A stretch of DNA of 64,000 bases. Source: Ochrobactrum chromiisoli. GTDB lineage: Bacteria > Pseudomonadota > Alphaproteobacteria > Rhizobiales > Rhizobiaceae. Every line of letters starts with the position of its first letter. Position 1 is the stretch's first letter. A program made the translations under genes and the position numbers. The stretch lies in the NCBI RefSeq assembly GCF_026241335.1, contig NZ_JAPHAV010000013.1, positions 1 through 64,000 of the forward strand. The letters run 5' to 3'. Under the pieces are notes generated by a model. It saw nothing but the letters and a program-made list of their open reading frames with translations. It made no database searches and was not told where the DNA came from. Below, piece after piece: positions 54,425 to 63,248 of the stretch.

Positions 54425-54458
54425 TTGACAATTTTGCACGAAAGAATTGAAATTCAAT
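54425..54458 (+). promoter_or_regulatory. Promoter/operator region of the catabolic operon
   Basis: TTGACA at 54425-54430 is followed by a palindrome ATTGAA-A-TTCAAT at about 54446-54458 overlapping the expected -10. Further upstream a TTCACC half-site occurs near 54381. Likely IclR site; inferred. Confidence 0.4.
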
Positions 54459-54490
54459 AAATAGTATTACAATACAATACGGGAACAAAA

Positions 54491-55270
54491 ATGACAGAGA
54501 ATTGCATCCTTCGAGAGAATCGCGGTCGCGTATGTGTAATCACGCTGAACCGTCCGGAAATTCTCAACGCGTGGAACAAGGCAATGCGCGACGAACTGGT
54601 TCGCGCATTGGATCACGCCGATGAAGATGCCAGCGTACGCGCCATCATTTTGACAGGTGCCGGAGACCGGGCCTTCGGTGCGGGACAAGACCTCAACGAA
54701 ACCAAGACATTTGATCCCGATCGGGCAGAAGAATGGATCGGCGAATGGAAGCGGCTCTATGATCGGTTGCGTTCGCTCAGCAAACCATTGATCATGGCGC
54801 TCAACGGTGTGGCCGCAGGTTCTGCGTTTCAGGTCGCACTTTTGGGCGATTTTCGCATTGCCCACGCCGGTGTGACCATGGGACAGCCGGAGATCAATTC
54901 CGGCATTACCTCGACCACTGGCCCATGGATCATGAAGGAAATGATCGGCATTGCACGCACCATCGACCTGACCTTGAGCGGCCGTATGCTGGACGCTCAG
55001 GAGTGCCATCATATTGGACTGATCAACAAGATCGTAGCACCGGAAGATGTTCTGCCCGAAGCTCTCAAGCTCGGCGAAATGCTGGCTGACAAGCCGCCTT
55101 TGGCGATGAAGCTGAATAAAGCCCGCTTCCGTGAGGTGACAGAAGCCACATTCCAGGATGCGCTTGCAGCAGGCATTAGAAATCAGCGCGTTTCCTATGC
55201 AGATGGCGAGCCGAACCGTATGATGGAAGCGTTCCTTGAAGAACGCCGGCGCCGCAAGGCTGCCAAGTAA
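54491..55270 (+). CDS. Enoyl-CoA hydratase/isomerase family protein
   Basis: The 259-residue crotonase-fold protein has the oxyanion-hole segments TGAGDRAFGAGQDLNE and ALNGVAAGSAFQVALLGDFR and the C-terminal ADKPPLAMKLNKARF. Members hydrate enoyl-CoA or do related CoA chemistry; the exact acid residues place it in the general crotonase group. It is first in the operon after the IclR gene. Confidence 0.88.
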   Translation: MTENCILRENRGRVCVITLNRPEILNAWNKAMRDELVRALDHADEDASVRAIILTGAGDRAFGAGQDLNETKTFDPDRAEEWIGEWKRLYDRLRSLSKPLIMALNGVAAGSAFQVALLGDFRIAHAGVTMGQPEINSGITSTTGPWIMKEMIGIARTIDLTLSGRMLDAQECHHIGLINKIVAPEDVLPEALKLGEMLADKPPLAMKLNKARFREVTEATFQDALAAGIRNQRVSYADGEPNRMMEAFLEERRRRKAAK

Positions 55271-55307
55271 ACGGCACACATTCCAACGCATTTCTCAAGG
55301 TCTTCAA

Positions 55308-56822
55308 GTGAATAATAACGGCTTCGTATCATTGCTGCCCGAAGTGGCAGCCCGGTTGGGTGACGCTGTCTATGCGACCTTTAACGGTGTGCCTATTCAT
55401 TTCGATGAATTGCACAGACAGTCGGACAGTGTTGCCGTCGAGCTACGCACCATGGGTGTTCATGCGGGGGACCGCGTGGCGCTGATGTTGCGCAACAGTC
55501 CGGAAAGTCTTTCGGCATTGTTTGGCATAGCCAAAAGCGGTGCGGTCTGGGTCCCGGTCAATATCCAGGCCAAGGGTGACAGCCTCAAATACCTCATCGA
55601 GCATTCAAGCCCGAAAGTTATCATTGCCAATGAAGATATCCTCCCCAATCTGCAAGAGTGCGGGGCGGACCTTTCGCAGACCATCATCGTTACGGATATT
55701 GGTGAGCGCAGCATCAGGAAGCTTGCTGAAGGTGGCCATGTCTTCAGCGAAGCTTTGCCGGAACCCGACGCCCTTTTCGCCTTAAACTATACGTCCGGCA
55801 CCACAGGACGTCCCAAGGGTGTGCAGGTTACGCACCGGATGCTGCGCTATGCCTGTGAAGCGGTAATCCTCTGCGCCGATGCCTATGATGATGACATATT
55901 TTTTGTATGGGAGCCGCTTTATCATATTGGCGGCGCACAGTTGATTGCGCTTCCGCTGCTGCGTCGCATAAAGCTGGCAATGGTCGACAGATTTAGTGCC
56001 AGCCGTTTCTGGGAACAGGTCAACGAAGCTAGGGCAACGCATATTCATTATTTGGGTGGCGTGCTTCAGATACTTCTAAAACAGCCGGTGACCGAAGCTG
56101 AATTGCAACATAAGGTACGTGTGGCGTGGGGCGGTGGCTGTCCAAAGGAAATCTGGAGGGCGTTTGAAGAACGTTTCCGTCTGCCTTTGCGTGAGTGTTA
56201 CGGAATGACGGAATCCTCAAGCATAACCACCTATAATGGTGATGGTGTTCTGGGTTCAGTCGGACGTCCGGTGCCGTGGCTTGCGGTCAAGATTTGCGAT
56301 GACAATGGTGTCGAACAGCCTGTGGGTACGCCTGGCGAGATCATCATCACTGAGCGTGAGCAAGGTGCCGTTTTCAAAGGCTATTTCAACAATGTCGAAG
56401 CAACGCAAAAAGCCTTGCAACCCTACGGTTTCCGGACCGGGGATCTTGGTGCGCTGGATGCTGACGGCTATCTGAACTTTCTGGGCAGGTTGACGGATAG
56501 TGTGCGCGTGCGCGGTGAGAATGTTTCGGCGTTCGAAGTCGAGCATGTCGCGTCCAGTCATCCCGACGTTGAAGATTGCGCGATGGTGGGTGTGAAAGCC
56601 GATATTGGCGAGCAGGAAATCAAGCTGTTCATTCAGCCGCGCATCGACAGTGCACCACAACCGGCAGACATATCCTCATGGCTGGCCAGTCGTCTGGCCA
56701 ATTTCCAGAACCCGCGATACATCGCGTTTGTCGACAGTTTTGAGCGGACACCCAGCCAACGCATCATGAAACATAGGCTTTCGCCTTCGCTTGAGGGTGT
56801 CTGGGACCGTACGAAGAATTAA
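55308..56822 (+). CDS. AMP-dependent acyl-CoA synthetase
   Basis: The 504-residue ligase has P-loop LNYTSGTTGRPKGVQV, YGMTESSSITTYNGDG, FRTGDLGALDADGYLNFLGR and the C-terminal lysine motif PSQRIMKHRL. The GTG at 55308 follows AAGG at seven bases and gives the family N-terminus. It activates a carboxylate to its CoA ester, presumably feeding the hydratase gene product. The relatives act on short, branched or aromatic acids (CaiC-like). Confidence 0.88.
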   Translation: MNNNGFVSLLPEVAARLGDAVYATFNGVPIHFDELHRQSDSVAVELRTMGVHAGDRVALMLRNSPESLSALFGIAKSGAVWVPVNIQAKGDSLKYLIEHSSPKVIIANEDILPNLQECGADLSQTIIVTDIGERSIRKLAEGGHVFSEALPEPDALFALNYTSGTTGRPKGVQVTHRMLRYACEAVILCADAYDDDIFFVWEPLYHIGGAQLIALPLLRRIKLAMVDRFSASRFWEQVNEARATHIHYLGGVLQILLKQPVTEAELQHKVRVAWGGGCPKEIWRAFEERFRLPLRECYGMTESSSITTYNGDGVLGSVGRPVPWLAVKICDDNGVEQPVGTPGEIIITEREQGAVFKGYFNNVEATQKALQPYGFRTGDLGALDADGYLNFLGRLTDSVRVRGENVSAFEVEHVASSHPDVEDCAMVGVKADIGEQEIKLFIQPRIDSAPQPADISSWLASRLANFQNPRYIAFVDSFERTPSQRIMKHRLSPSLEGVWDRTKN

Positions 56823-56867
56823 TGATCATCATAGGCGCGAAAAACGCGCAATTATGGGGAATGCAGA

Positions 56868-57971
56868 ATGAAAGCCGCAGTCTTATACGAGTATGGTCAG
56901 GATCTGGTTATCGAGGATGTGCCCATCTCTGATCCAGCCGACCGTGAAGTCATGGTGAAGATCATGGCCACAGGTGTTTGCCATAGCGATCTTAGCGCGG
57001 CACGGGGCAAATCGCTGCCAAAACTACCCATGATTCTTGGACATGAAGCGTCCGGTATCGTCGAGAAGGTTGGCGCTTCCGTTACCAAAGTCAAAAAAGG
57101 CGACCGCGTTATTATTTCGTGGGCACCAAACTGTGGTGATTGTTTCTATTGCCAAAAGCGCCTGCCAACAATGTGCGGCGTTTATGGCGATGCGGCTGTG
57201 GGCGGAACGTTGTGGTATGGCAAGCGCCATCTGGGCAGCGCCGAAAAGCCGATCAATCATTTCACCTGTGTCGCAAGCTATGCGGAATATGCTGTTATTC
57301 CGGAAGCTGGTTGCTCCATCATTTCAGATGATGTGCCTTTTGAAGTTGCTGCCCTTGTTGGCTGTGCGGTAACAACGGGCTTCGGGGCAGTCGTTAACGA
57401 CGCCCGTGTGCAGCCCGGTGAAGTGATTGGCGTCATCGGAGTGGGCGGCGTTGGGATCAATGCCATTCATACCGCAGCACTTGCGGGTGCAAAGGCCGTT
57501 GTCGCGATTGACATCAACCCTGATAAGGAAGCCGTGGCGCGTGAATTTGGAGCAACGCATTTCCTGAATTCTGCAACGCAGGACGTAGTTGCTGAATTGA
57601 AGGCGCTTAGTGACGGTCGTGGTGCCGATAGTATCATTGATTGCACGGGACGTCCGCAGGCAATTTGCCTTGCCTATGATGCGATCCGCTGCGGCGGAAT
57701 CGTGGTTTCAGTCGGCATCGCGGCCAAGGGCGAAATGGTTGCTCTGCCTGCATCGACACTTCCCAATACCCAGAAGAAAATTGTTGGCAGCAATTATGGC
57801 GGCGGCGTTCCCGAGCTCGATTTTGAACGCATCCTCGCGCTCTACAAAGCTGGCAAATACGAACTCGACAAGCAGATCGGCAAGCGCATCCCGCTCGATC
57901 AGGTGAATGAAGCCTTCCGTTGGATGGAGCAGGGCGTGCTTGCCCGTACCATCATCTGTTTTGACCGTTAA
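56868..57971 (+). CDS. Zn-dependent alcohol dehydrogenase
   Basis: The 367-residue enzyme has the catalytic zinc residues (GVCHSDLSAARG, GHEASGIVEKVG), structural zinc cysteines (CGDCFYCQKRLPTMC) and NAD motif VIGVGGVGINAIH. It resembles class III-like/aryl or long-chain alcohol dehydrogenases. It is followed after 16 bases by an aldehyde dehydrogenase, so an alcohol to acid route is likely. Confidence 0.92.
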   Translation: MKAAVLYEYGQDLVIEDVPISDPADREVMVKIMATGVCHSDLSAARGKSLPKLPMILGHEASGIVEKVGASVTKVKKGDRVIISWAPNCGDCFYCQKRLPTMCGVYGDAAVGGTLWYGKRHLGSAEKPINHFTCVASYAEYAVIPEAGCSIISDDVPFEVAALVGCAVTTGFGAVVNDARVQPGEVIGVIGVGGVGINAIHTAALAGAKAVVAIDINPDKEAVAREFGATHFLNSATQDVVAELKALSDGRGADSIIDCTGRPQAICLAYDAIRCGGIVVSVGIAAKGEMVALPASTLPNTQKKIVGSNYGGGVPELDFERILALYKAGKYELDKQIGKRIPLDQVNEAFRWMEQGVLARTIICFDR

Positions 57972-57987
57972 ACTGAGTATCATCGAC

Positions 57988-59436
57988 ATGACACAGGTTC
58001 AGTATCCTAACACACAGCTTTTCATTAACGGCCAGTGGATCAATTCCTCTGACGGCAAAGATCTTGCGGTCCTCAATCCGGCAACCGGCAAGGAAATCGG
58101 TCGCGTGGCACGTGCCACAACGGCAGATCTCGAGCTGGCACTTCATGCTGCCGAAACTGCTTTCAAAAGCTATCGCCGTACCACGGCGCGGGAACGTGCA
58201 AAGCTGCTTCACGCAGCCGCAGACAACCTTCGAGCCCGCATCGATGATATCGCGCCAATCATGACCCTTGAGCAGGGCAAGCCTTTGAAAGAGGCGCAGT
58301 CAGAATTACGCAATGCCGACGACGTCATTCGCTGGTTTGCGGAGGAAGCTATCCGTTCTTATGGACGTCTTATTCCTGCCCGTAACAATCATACCCAGCA
58401 GATTGCAATGAAAGAGCCGATCGGCGTTGTGGCTGCATTCACGCCGTGGAATTATCCGGTAGCACAGGCGATCCGCAAGATTTGCGGTGCTCTGGCCGCT
58501 GGTTGTACCGTCATCCTGAAAGCTGCCGAAGAGGCACCAGCGTCGTGCGCGGCCATGGTCAAGGCTTTTGCGGATGCAGGGTTTCCGGTTGGAAGTCTTA
58601 ATCTGGTGTTTGGAACGCCTGCTGACATTTCTGGCTATCTGGTGCCACACCCAACCGTGCGCAAAATTTCCTTCACGGGATCGACTCCAGTGGGCAAGCA
58701 GCTCACCGCAATGGCTGGCGCCAATATGAAACGCGCAACGATGGAGTTGGGCGGCCACGCACCATATATCGTTTGTGCGGATGCTGATCTGGACGCAGCG
58801 GCAGCGATGCTGGTTGGTCACAAATACCACAATGCGGGTCAGGTCTGCATTGCTCCGACCCGTATCCTCGTTGAGGAAGGTGTATTTGATACATTCCTCG
58901 CACGCGTGACGACGGAAACCGCTAAGGTCAAGGTTGGCGACGGTATGAACCCTGCGACCACCATGGGACCAATGGCCAATGCGCGCCGTCTCGACGCGAT
59001 GGATCGGCTGATCGCCGATGCAGTCGGCAAAGGCGCAAAATGCCTCACAGGTGGCGCCCGTCACAATGATGATGGCGGCTTCTACTATCAGCCAACCATC
59101 CTGACCGACGTTCCGTTGAATGCTGATATCATGCATGAGGAGCCTTTTGGCCCGGTGATGATCGTCAATCGCTTTTCGTCGCTGGACGATGCGATAGAGG
59201 AAGCAAACCGCCTTCCTTATGGTCTGGCTGCCTATGGCTTTACCGCATCACAGCTCAAGGCACTGCGTATGACGCAGGAAATCGAAACCGGCATGATCTC
59301 CATCAACGAATATGGCCTTGCCTATGCCGAGGTTCCATTCAATGGGGTGAAGGATTCCGGCTACGGTTCGGAAGGTGGCACCGAGGCTTTGGAAACCTTT
59401 CAGGTCGTGAAATTCGTTTCACAGCTAAATATTTAG
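57988..59436 (+). CDS. NAD(P)-dependent aldehyde dehydrogenase, GabD-like
   Basis: The 482-residue ALDH has FTPWNYPVAQAIRKI, the catalytic Glu in MELGGHAPYIV and Cys in NAGQVCIAPTRILVEEG. The ATG at 57988 gives MTQVQYPNTQLFINGQW, the family start. It is of the succinate-semialdehyde dehydrogenase branch. It probably oxidises the aldehyde made by the alcohol dehydrogenase. Confidence 0.93.
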   Translation: MTQVQYPNTQLFINGQWINSSDGKDLAVLNPATGKEIGRVARATTADLELALHAAETAFKSYRRTTARERAKLLHAAADNLRARIDDIAPIMTLEQGKPLKEAQSELRNADDVIRWFAEEAIRSYGRLIPARNNHTQQIAMKEPIGVVAAFTPWNYPVAQAIRKICGALAAGCTVILKAAEEAPASCAAMVKAFADAGFPVGSLNLVFGTPADISGYLVPHPTVRKISFTGSTPVGKQLTAMAGANMKRATMELGGHAPYIVCADADLDAAAAMLVGHKYHNAGQVCIAPTRILVEEGVFDTFLARVTTETAKVKVGDGMNPATTMGPMANARRLDAMDRLIADAVGKGAKCLTGGARHNDDGGFYYQPTILTDVPLNADIMHEEPFGPVMIVNRFSSLDDAIEEANRLPYGLAAYGFTASQLKALRMTQEIETGMISINEYGLAYAEVPFNGVKDSGYGSEGGTEALETFQVVKFVSQLNI

Positions 59437-59438
59437 AA

Positions 59439-59452
59439 TTCACCTCCGTGAA
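59439..59452. promoter_or_regulatory. TTCAC-N4-GTGAA palindrome before the acetoacetate-decarboxylase-like gene
   Basis: TTCACCTCCGTGAA, embedded in GAATTCACCTNNGTGAAA. The same 18-base context (two bases differ) occurs at 61060. TTGACA at 59456-59461 follows at once, so it lies at the -35 of an internal promoter. Likely an IclR operator. Confidence 0.6.
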
Positions 59453-59517
59453 ATATTGACATTATTTCATCATTTATGTGATGTTAATCGTGTCGAGCAG
59501 TCAGGAAGAAGTTGAAC

Positions 59518-60213
59518 ATGACATCCGTAGTCTATACCAATCCGCAGAATGCGCCTCTCTATGAAGCGCCGCCTTACGATTATAAATCCTTCACCAAGGT
59601 CAGTGTCTTTTGTCGCGTTGATGAGGCTGCCCTGCGCAAAGCGCTGCCAGCCGAGTTCGAAGTGCGTGGTAACGTGATCGAATTCTTCATCATGGACGTA
59701 CCCAATGGGGGCGCTCTGGGTGCCTATGCCGAAGGTGGCGTTGTTGTGCCGATGAGCTATAAGGGCCAGCCGGGCGGCCACGTTCTTTATGAAATCGTGA
59801 CCAATGATGACTCAATGGCTGTTGGCCGTGAAGTCTGGGGCTATCCTAAGAAAATGGGTGAGGTGTCGTGGTCACATGACGGAACGTCGATCAAGACGTC
59901 GCTGTCGCGTCGCGGCGTCCCGCTCATCGAAATTGAGTTTGACGCAGCTGATGCTGAGTTCGAGAAGCCAGCTTTGCAGCCGCGTTTCCAGACCCGACTT
60001 ATCCCTTCGCCTGAAGGTGCGACTGCCAAAACCGAAATCATTGAGAATTCGCTGAAAGGCTTTTCGTATTCGACCCATTCGAAGGGTAAGGCGAAGATCA
60101 CTATAGGTGGAAATGCTGCAGATCCAGTCCACGAACTGGTGATTGAAGAAGTCATCGGTGCGGAGATGATCGTGGCCGATTTCGTTCTTGGCTTCGGTAG
60201 GATTGTCGGTTAA
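59518..60213 (+). CDS. Acetoacetate decarboxylase-family protein
   Basis: The 231-residue protein has the Schiff-base Lys pair in GREVWGYPKKMGEVSW (K111/K112), with Glu and Arg residues around it as in acetoacetate decarboxylase. Some relatives act on other keto acids or as hydratases/aldolases. AGGAAG precedes the start. It sits between the dehydrogenases and an SDR, so a beta-keto acid may be an intermediate of the pathway. Confidence 0.85.
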   Translation: MTSVVYTNPQNAPLYEAPPYDYKSFTKVSVFCRVDEAALRKALPAEFEVRGNVIEFFIMDVPNGGALGAYAEGGVVVPMSYKGQPGGHVLYEIVTNDDSMAVGREVWGYPKKMGEVSWSHDGTSIKTSLSRRGVPLIEIEFDAADAEFEKPALQPRFQTRLIPSPEGATAKTEIIENSLKGFSYSTHSKGKAKITIGGNAADPVHELVIEEVIGAEMIVADFVLGFGRIVG

Positions 60214-60237
60214 CACCCCAACTAGAGTGGCTTCATC

Positions 60238-61041
60238 GTGGCGCAATTATCGAATAAATTCAGTCAAATGCTTTGTTTTCAGGGCAAGACAGTAATTGTC
60301 ACCGGTGGAGCCCGCGGGATTGGTGCGGCAGCGTCGTCCCTGTTTGCCGAACTTGGTGCAAACGTTGCCGTCCTCGACATGGACCTTGATGTGGCTTTGG
60401 AAACATCAGCGCGGCTCAATGCGCAATATCCGGACCGCATTTTTGCTCACGTGATCGATGTTACCAATGAAGTCAGTGTGACAGCTGCATTTCAGGCCGT
60501 TGAAGATGCCTTTGGCGGCATTGACGTGCTGGTGAACAATGCAGGCATTTCGATCAGATTGCCGACGGAACAATTGTCACTTGCTGATTGGCAGCGGGTT
60601 GTGGATGTCAATTTGACGGGCGTGTTTTTATGCGCCCGCAATGTGGCATCCCGCTGGATTGGCAGTCAAAAACCGGGCCATCCCGGCTGCATTGTTAATC
60701 TGGCCTCTATCATGAGCTTTTCGGGTTCTGGCCTGCACCCCAACATATCCTATCAGGCGACGAAGGGCGCGCTTGTTAATCTCACGCGTAGTCTCGCCGT
60801 GGAATGGGCCACGCACGGGATACGTGTCAACGCCGTCGCGCCAACCTGGGTGCGCACACCATTGGTGAAGCACCTTATCGATGATGAAGCCACCATGGCG
60901 CAGATCAGCGCGCTGACACCGCTTGGACGCATGGCAGAGCCTGAGGAAGTCGCAATGTCGATTGCCTTTCTCGCAAGCCCGGCTGCTTCCATGATTACCG
61001 GTCACATTCTGCCTGTTGATGGAGGATATCTGGCCAAATAA
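60238..61041 (+). CDS. SDR-family oxidoreductase
   Basis: The 267-residue enzyme has the NAD-binding TVIVTGGARGIGAA, NNAGISIRLP, Ser in NLASIMSFSG, YQATK and PVDGGYL. It probably interconverts a hydroxy and keto compound. Translation starts at GTG 60238 or a later ATG. 24 bases separate it from the preceding gene. Confidence 0.88.
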   Translation: MAQLSNKFSQMLCFQGKTVIVTGGARGIGAAASSLFAELGANVAVLDMDLDVALETSARLNAQYPDRIFAHVIDVTNEVSVTAAFQAVEDAFGGIDVLVNNAGISIRLPTEQLSLADWQRVVDVNLTGVFLCARNVASRWIGSQKPGHPGCIVNLASIMSFSGSGLHPNISYQATKGALVNLTRSLAVEWATHGIRVNAVAPTWVRTPLVKHLIDDEATMAQISALTPLGRMAEPEEVAMSIAFLASPAASMITGHILPVDGGYLAK

Positions 61042-61059
61042 GCCCACCCGCATAAAGAA

Positions 61060-61073
61060 TTCACCTATGTGAA
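61060..61073. promoter_or_regulatory. TTCAC-N4-GTGAA palindrome before the branched-chain-type importer
   Basis: TTCACCTATGTGAA, in the same extended context as at 59439 (GAATTCACCTNNGTGAAA). It is 39 bases before the binding protein start. Its repeat in the same operon suggests control by one regulator. Confidence 0.6.
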
Positions 61074-61111
61074 AATCCAGCTCTTGAAAACAAGAGGAAC
61101 AGGGGAACTTA

Positions 61112-62230
61112 ATGATAAAGAAAACCAGAATTTTCGCTATTCTCTCCGTCGCCCTGATGGCGGGCGTAACATTGGCAAAGGCCGAAGACATTGTCATCGG
61201 CGGCAGCGCACCTATGTCCGGCGCGCAGGCCGAGTTCGGTCAGTCACAGATTGATGGTGCAGAACTCTTTTTCGACCAGCTCAATGAAAAGGGCGGCATC
61301 AAAGGCAACAAGGTTGTCTTGAAGCCACTCGATGATCGTGCCGATCCGCGTCAGGGAACCCTTGTTGCGCAGCAGTTTTGTGATGATACATCTGTTGTTG
61401 GCGTCATCGGCCACATGAACAGCGGCGTGACCATGCCAGCGCTCGACATTTATTCCGAGTGCGGAATGCCGCAGATTGTGCCGGCAACCAATCCCGAACT
61501 GATGCGCATGGGCTTCAAAACAGTGGTTCGCCCCGTCGCCAACGACTTTATTCAGGGCGCTCTGCCAGCCAAATATGTCGCCAACACACTCGGCCTGAAG
61601 AAGGCTGTGACGGTGCACGACAAGACCGTTTTCGGTCAGGGTATCGCAGGTGTGTTCAAGACAAACTTTGAAGAAAGCGGAGGTAAAGTTTCTGGAACCT
61701 ACGGCGTAAATCCGGAAGATGTCGATTTCTCATCGCTCATTGCCAGCATTAAGCGCGAAAACCCCGATGTTCTCTATATGGGATCAGGCATGCCGCAGCT
61801 CGCTTTGTTTCTCAAGCAGATGCGCGAACAAGGCATGACTGCCCAGTTCATTGGCCCGGATATCGGCTTTACGGAAGAACTGATCAAGCAGGCTGGTCCA
61901 GCCTTTGCCGAAGGCGCTATCCTCAGCTTCCAGCTTCCACCCTATGACTCGTCCGACGCTTTGAAAGAATTCTCTGACCGTCACAAGAAGCGCTTTGGAC
62001 GTGAGCCTGGACCTTACGCGGCTCTTGGTTATGTCAATGCACAGGTTATGGCCGCTGCACTGGAAGAAGCCGATCAGTACACGCGTGAAGGCGTTTTGAA
62101 GCCGTTGAAGACCATCAAGGCTGACACCTTGCTCGGCCCTGTTGAATTTGACGAAGCGGGTGAAAACAAGTTCGCTCCAATGTTCCTTTACGTCGTCAAG
62201 AACGGCAAGTTTGAGCTGATCAAGCAATAA
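61112..62230 (+). CDS. LivK/amino-acid-type ABC substrate-binding protein
   Basis: The 372-residue protein has a signal peptide (FAILSVALMAGVTLAKA) and type 1 binding fold (IVIGGSAPMSGAQAEFGQSQ; LNEKGGIKGNKVVLKPLDDR; GVIGHMNSGVTMPALDIYSE). It is the binding subunit of the importer that follows. The ligand may be the compound handled by the upstream enzymes rather than an amino acid. Confidence 0.9.
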   Translation: MIKKTRIFAILSVALMAGVTLAKAEDIVIGGSAPMSGAQAEFGQSQIDGAELFFDQLNEKGGIKGNKVVLKPLDDRADPRQGTLVAQQFCDDTSVVGVIGHMNSGVTMPALDIYSECGMPQIVPATNPELMRMGFKTVVRPVANDFIQGALPAKYVANTLGLKKAVTVHDKTVFGQGIAGVFKTNFEESGGKVSGTYGVNPEDVDFSSLIASIKRENPDVLYMGSGMPQLALFLKQMREQGMTAQFIGPDIGFTEELIKQAGPAFAEGAILSFQLPPYDSSDALKEFSDRHKKRFGREPGPYAALGYVNAQVMAAALEEADQYTREGVLKPLKTIKADTLLGPVEFDEAGENKFAPMFLYVVKNGKFELIKQ

Positions 62231-62294
62231 CCGCTCTTATGAAATACGCGGCTGACGTCTCACGGCGTCAGCCTGCATGGAAAGTGACAGGGCG

Positions 62295-63245
62295 ATGGTA
62301 GAATATTTTCTCCAGCAACTGATTTTTGCGCTCGTGCTGGGTGCAATCTATGGACTGATAGCGCTCGGCTATACGATGGTGTACGGCGTTATGCGGCTGA
62401 TCAACTTCGCGCATGGCGAATTCTTCATGCTCGGGCCGTATATTTATACGTTCATATTCACCGGATTGATTGGCGCTGGCGGCATCACGCCTGTGGTTGA
62501 TTCAACATTGGCCATCGTCGGCAGTTTCATTGCCGTGGGCTTGCTGGGTGTCGCCGTGGAGCGCTTCGCTTACCGTCCATTGCGTGCCTATGGCCGACTG
62601 GCACCCATGCTCAGCGCGCTTGGCATGTCGATCGTCCTGCAAAGTGCCGTACGCGTTACCGTTGGGCCGCAGCCGGTTCACTTTCCGGCCATTATCAACA
62701 GCACCCAGATCCAGATCTTTGGCGGCACCATATCGACAATCCAGATCGGTATTCTTGTATCAGCCGTGTTCCTGATGATTGGATTGACGACTTTTGTGAA
62801 CAAGACACGCTTTGGCATCTGGATCCGCGCAGCGTCAGAAAGCTGGACCACGTCCGCCTTGCTTGGCATTCGGGTCAACCGCGCTGTCAGCCTCATCTTC
62901 TTCGTCGGCCCCGGCCTCGGCGCCATGGCGGGCATCATGTATTCGTCCTATTACGGTATCATGCAGCCAAGCATGGGCTCTGTCATCGGATTGAAAGCAT
63001 TTACAGCCGCTATTCTCGGTGGCATTGGCTCCATCCCCGGCGCGATGCTCGGCGGGTTTCTGCTGGGTGGTATCGAGGTCTTTGGAACCGCACTTATACC
63101 GGTTATTTCGGGTGGTCTTCTGGGCACGGAATATCGCGATGTCTTCGCTTTTGCCGTGTTGATCCTCGTCCTGCTTTTCAAGCCATCCGGGCTTCTGGGC
63201 GAGACGGTCTCCGAAGAAACAACCGTAGCCAAGAAGGATTATTGA
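62295..63245 (+). CDS. LivH-type ABC permease
   Basis: About 316 residues, with eight helices and the LivH signature (YTMVYGVMRLINFAHGEFFM; GIRVNRAVSLIFFVGPGLGA). The ATG at 62295 gives MVEYFLQQLIFALVLGAIYG, the usual start; a frame from 62277 is longer by six residues. Confidence 0.9.
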   Translation: MVEYFLQQLIFALVLGAIYGLIALGYTMVYGVMRLINFAHGEFFMLGPYIYTFIFTGLIGAGGITPVVDSTLAIVGSFIAVGLLGVAVERFAYRPLRAYGRLAPMLSALGMSIVLQSAVRVTVGPQPVHFPAIINSTQIQIFGGTISTIQIGILVSAVFLMIGLTTFVNKTRFGIWIRAASESWTTSALLGIRVNRAVSLIFFVGPGLGAMAGIMYSSYYGIMQPSMGSVIGLKAFTAAILGGIGSIPGAMLGGFLLGGIEVFGTALIPVISGGLLGTEYRDVFAFAVLILVLLFKPSGLLGETVSEETTVAKKDY

Positions 63246-63248
63246 TCC

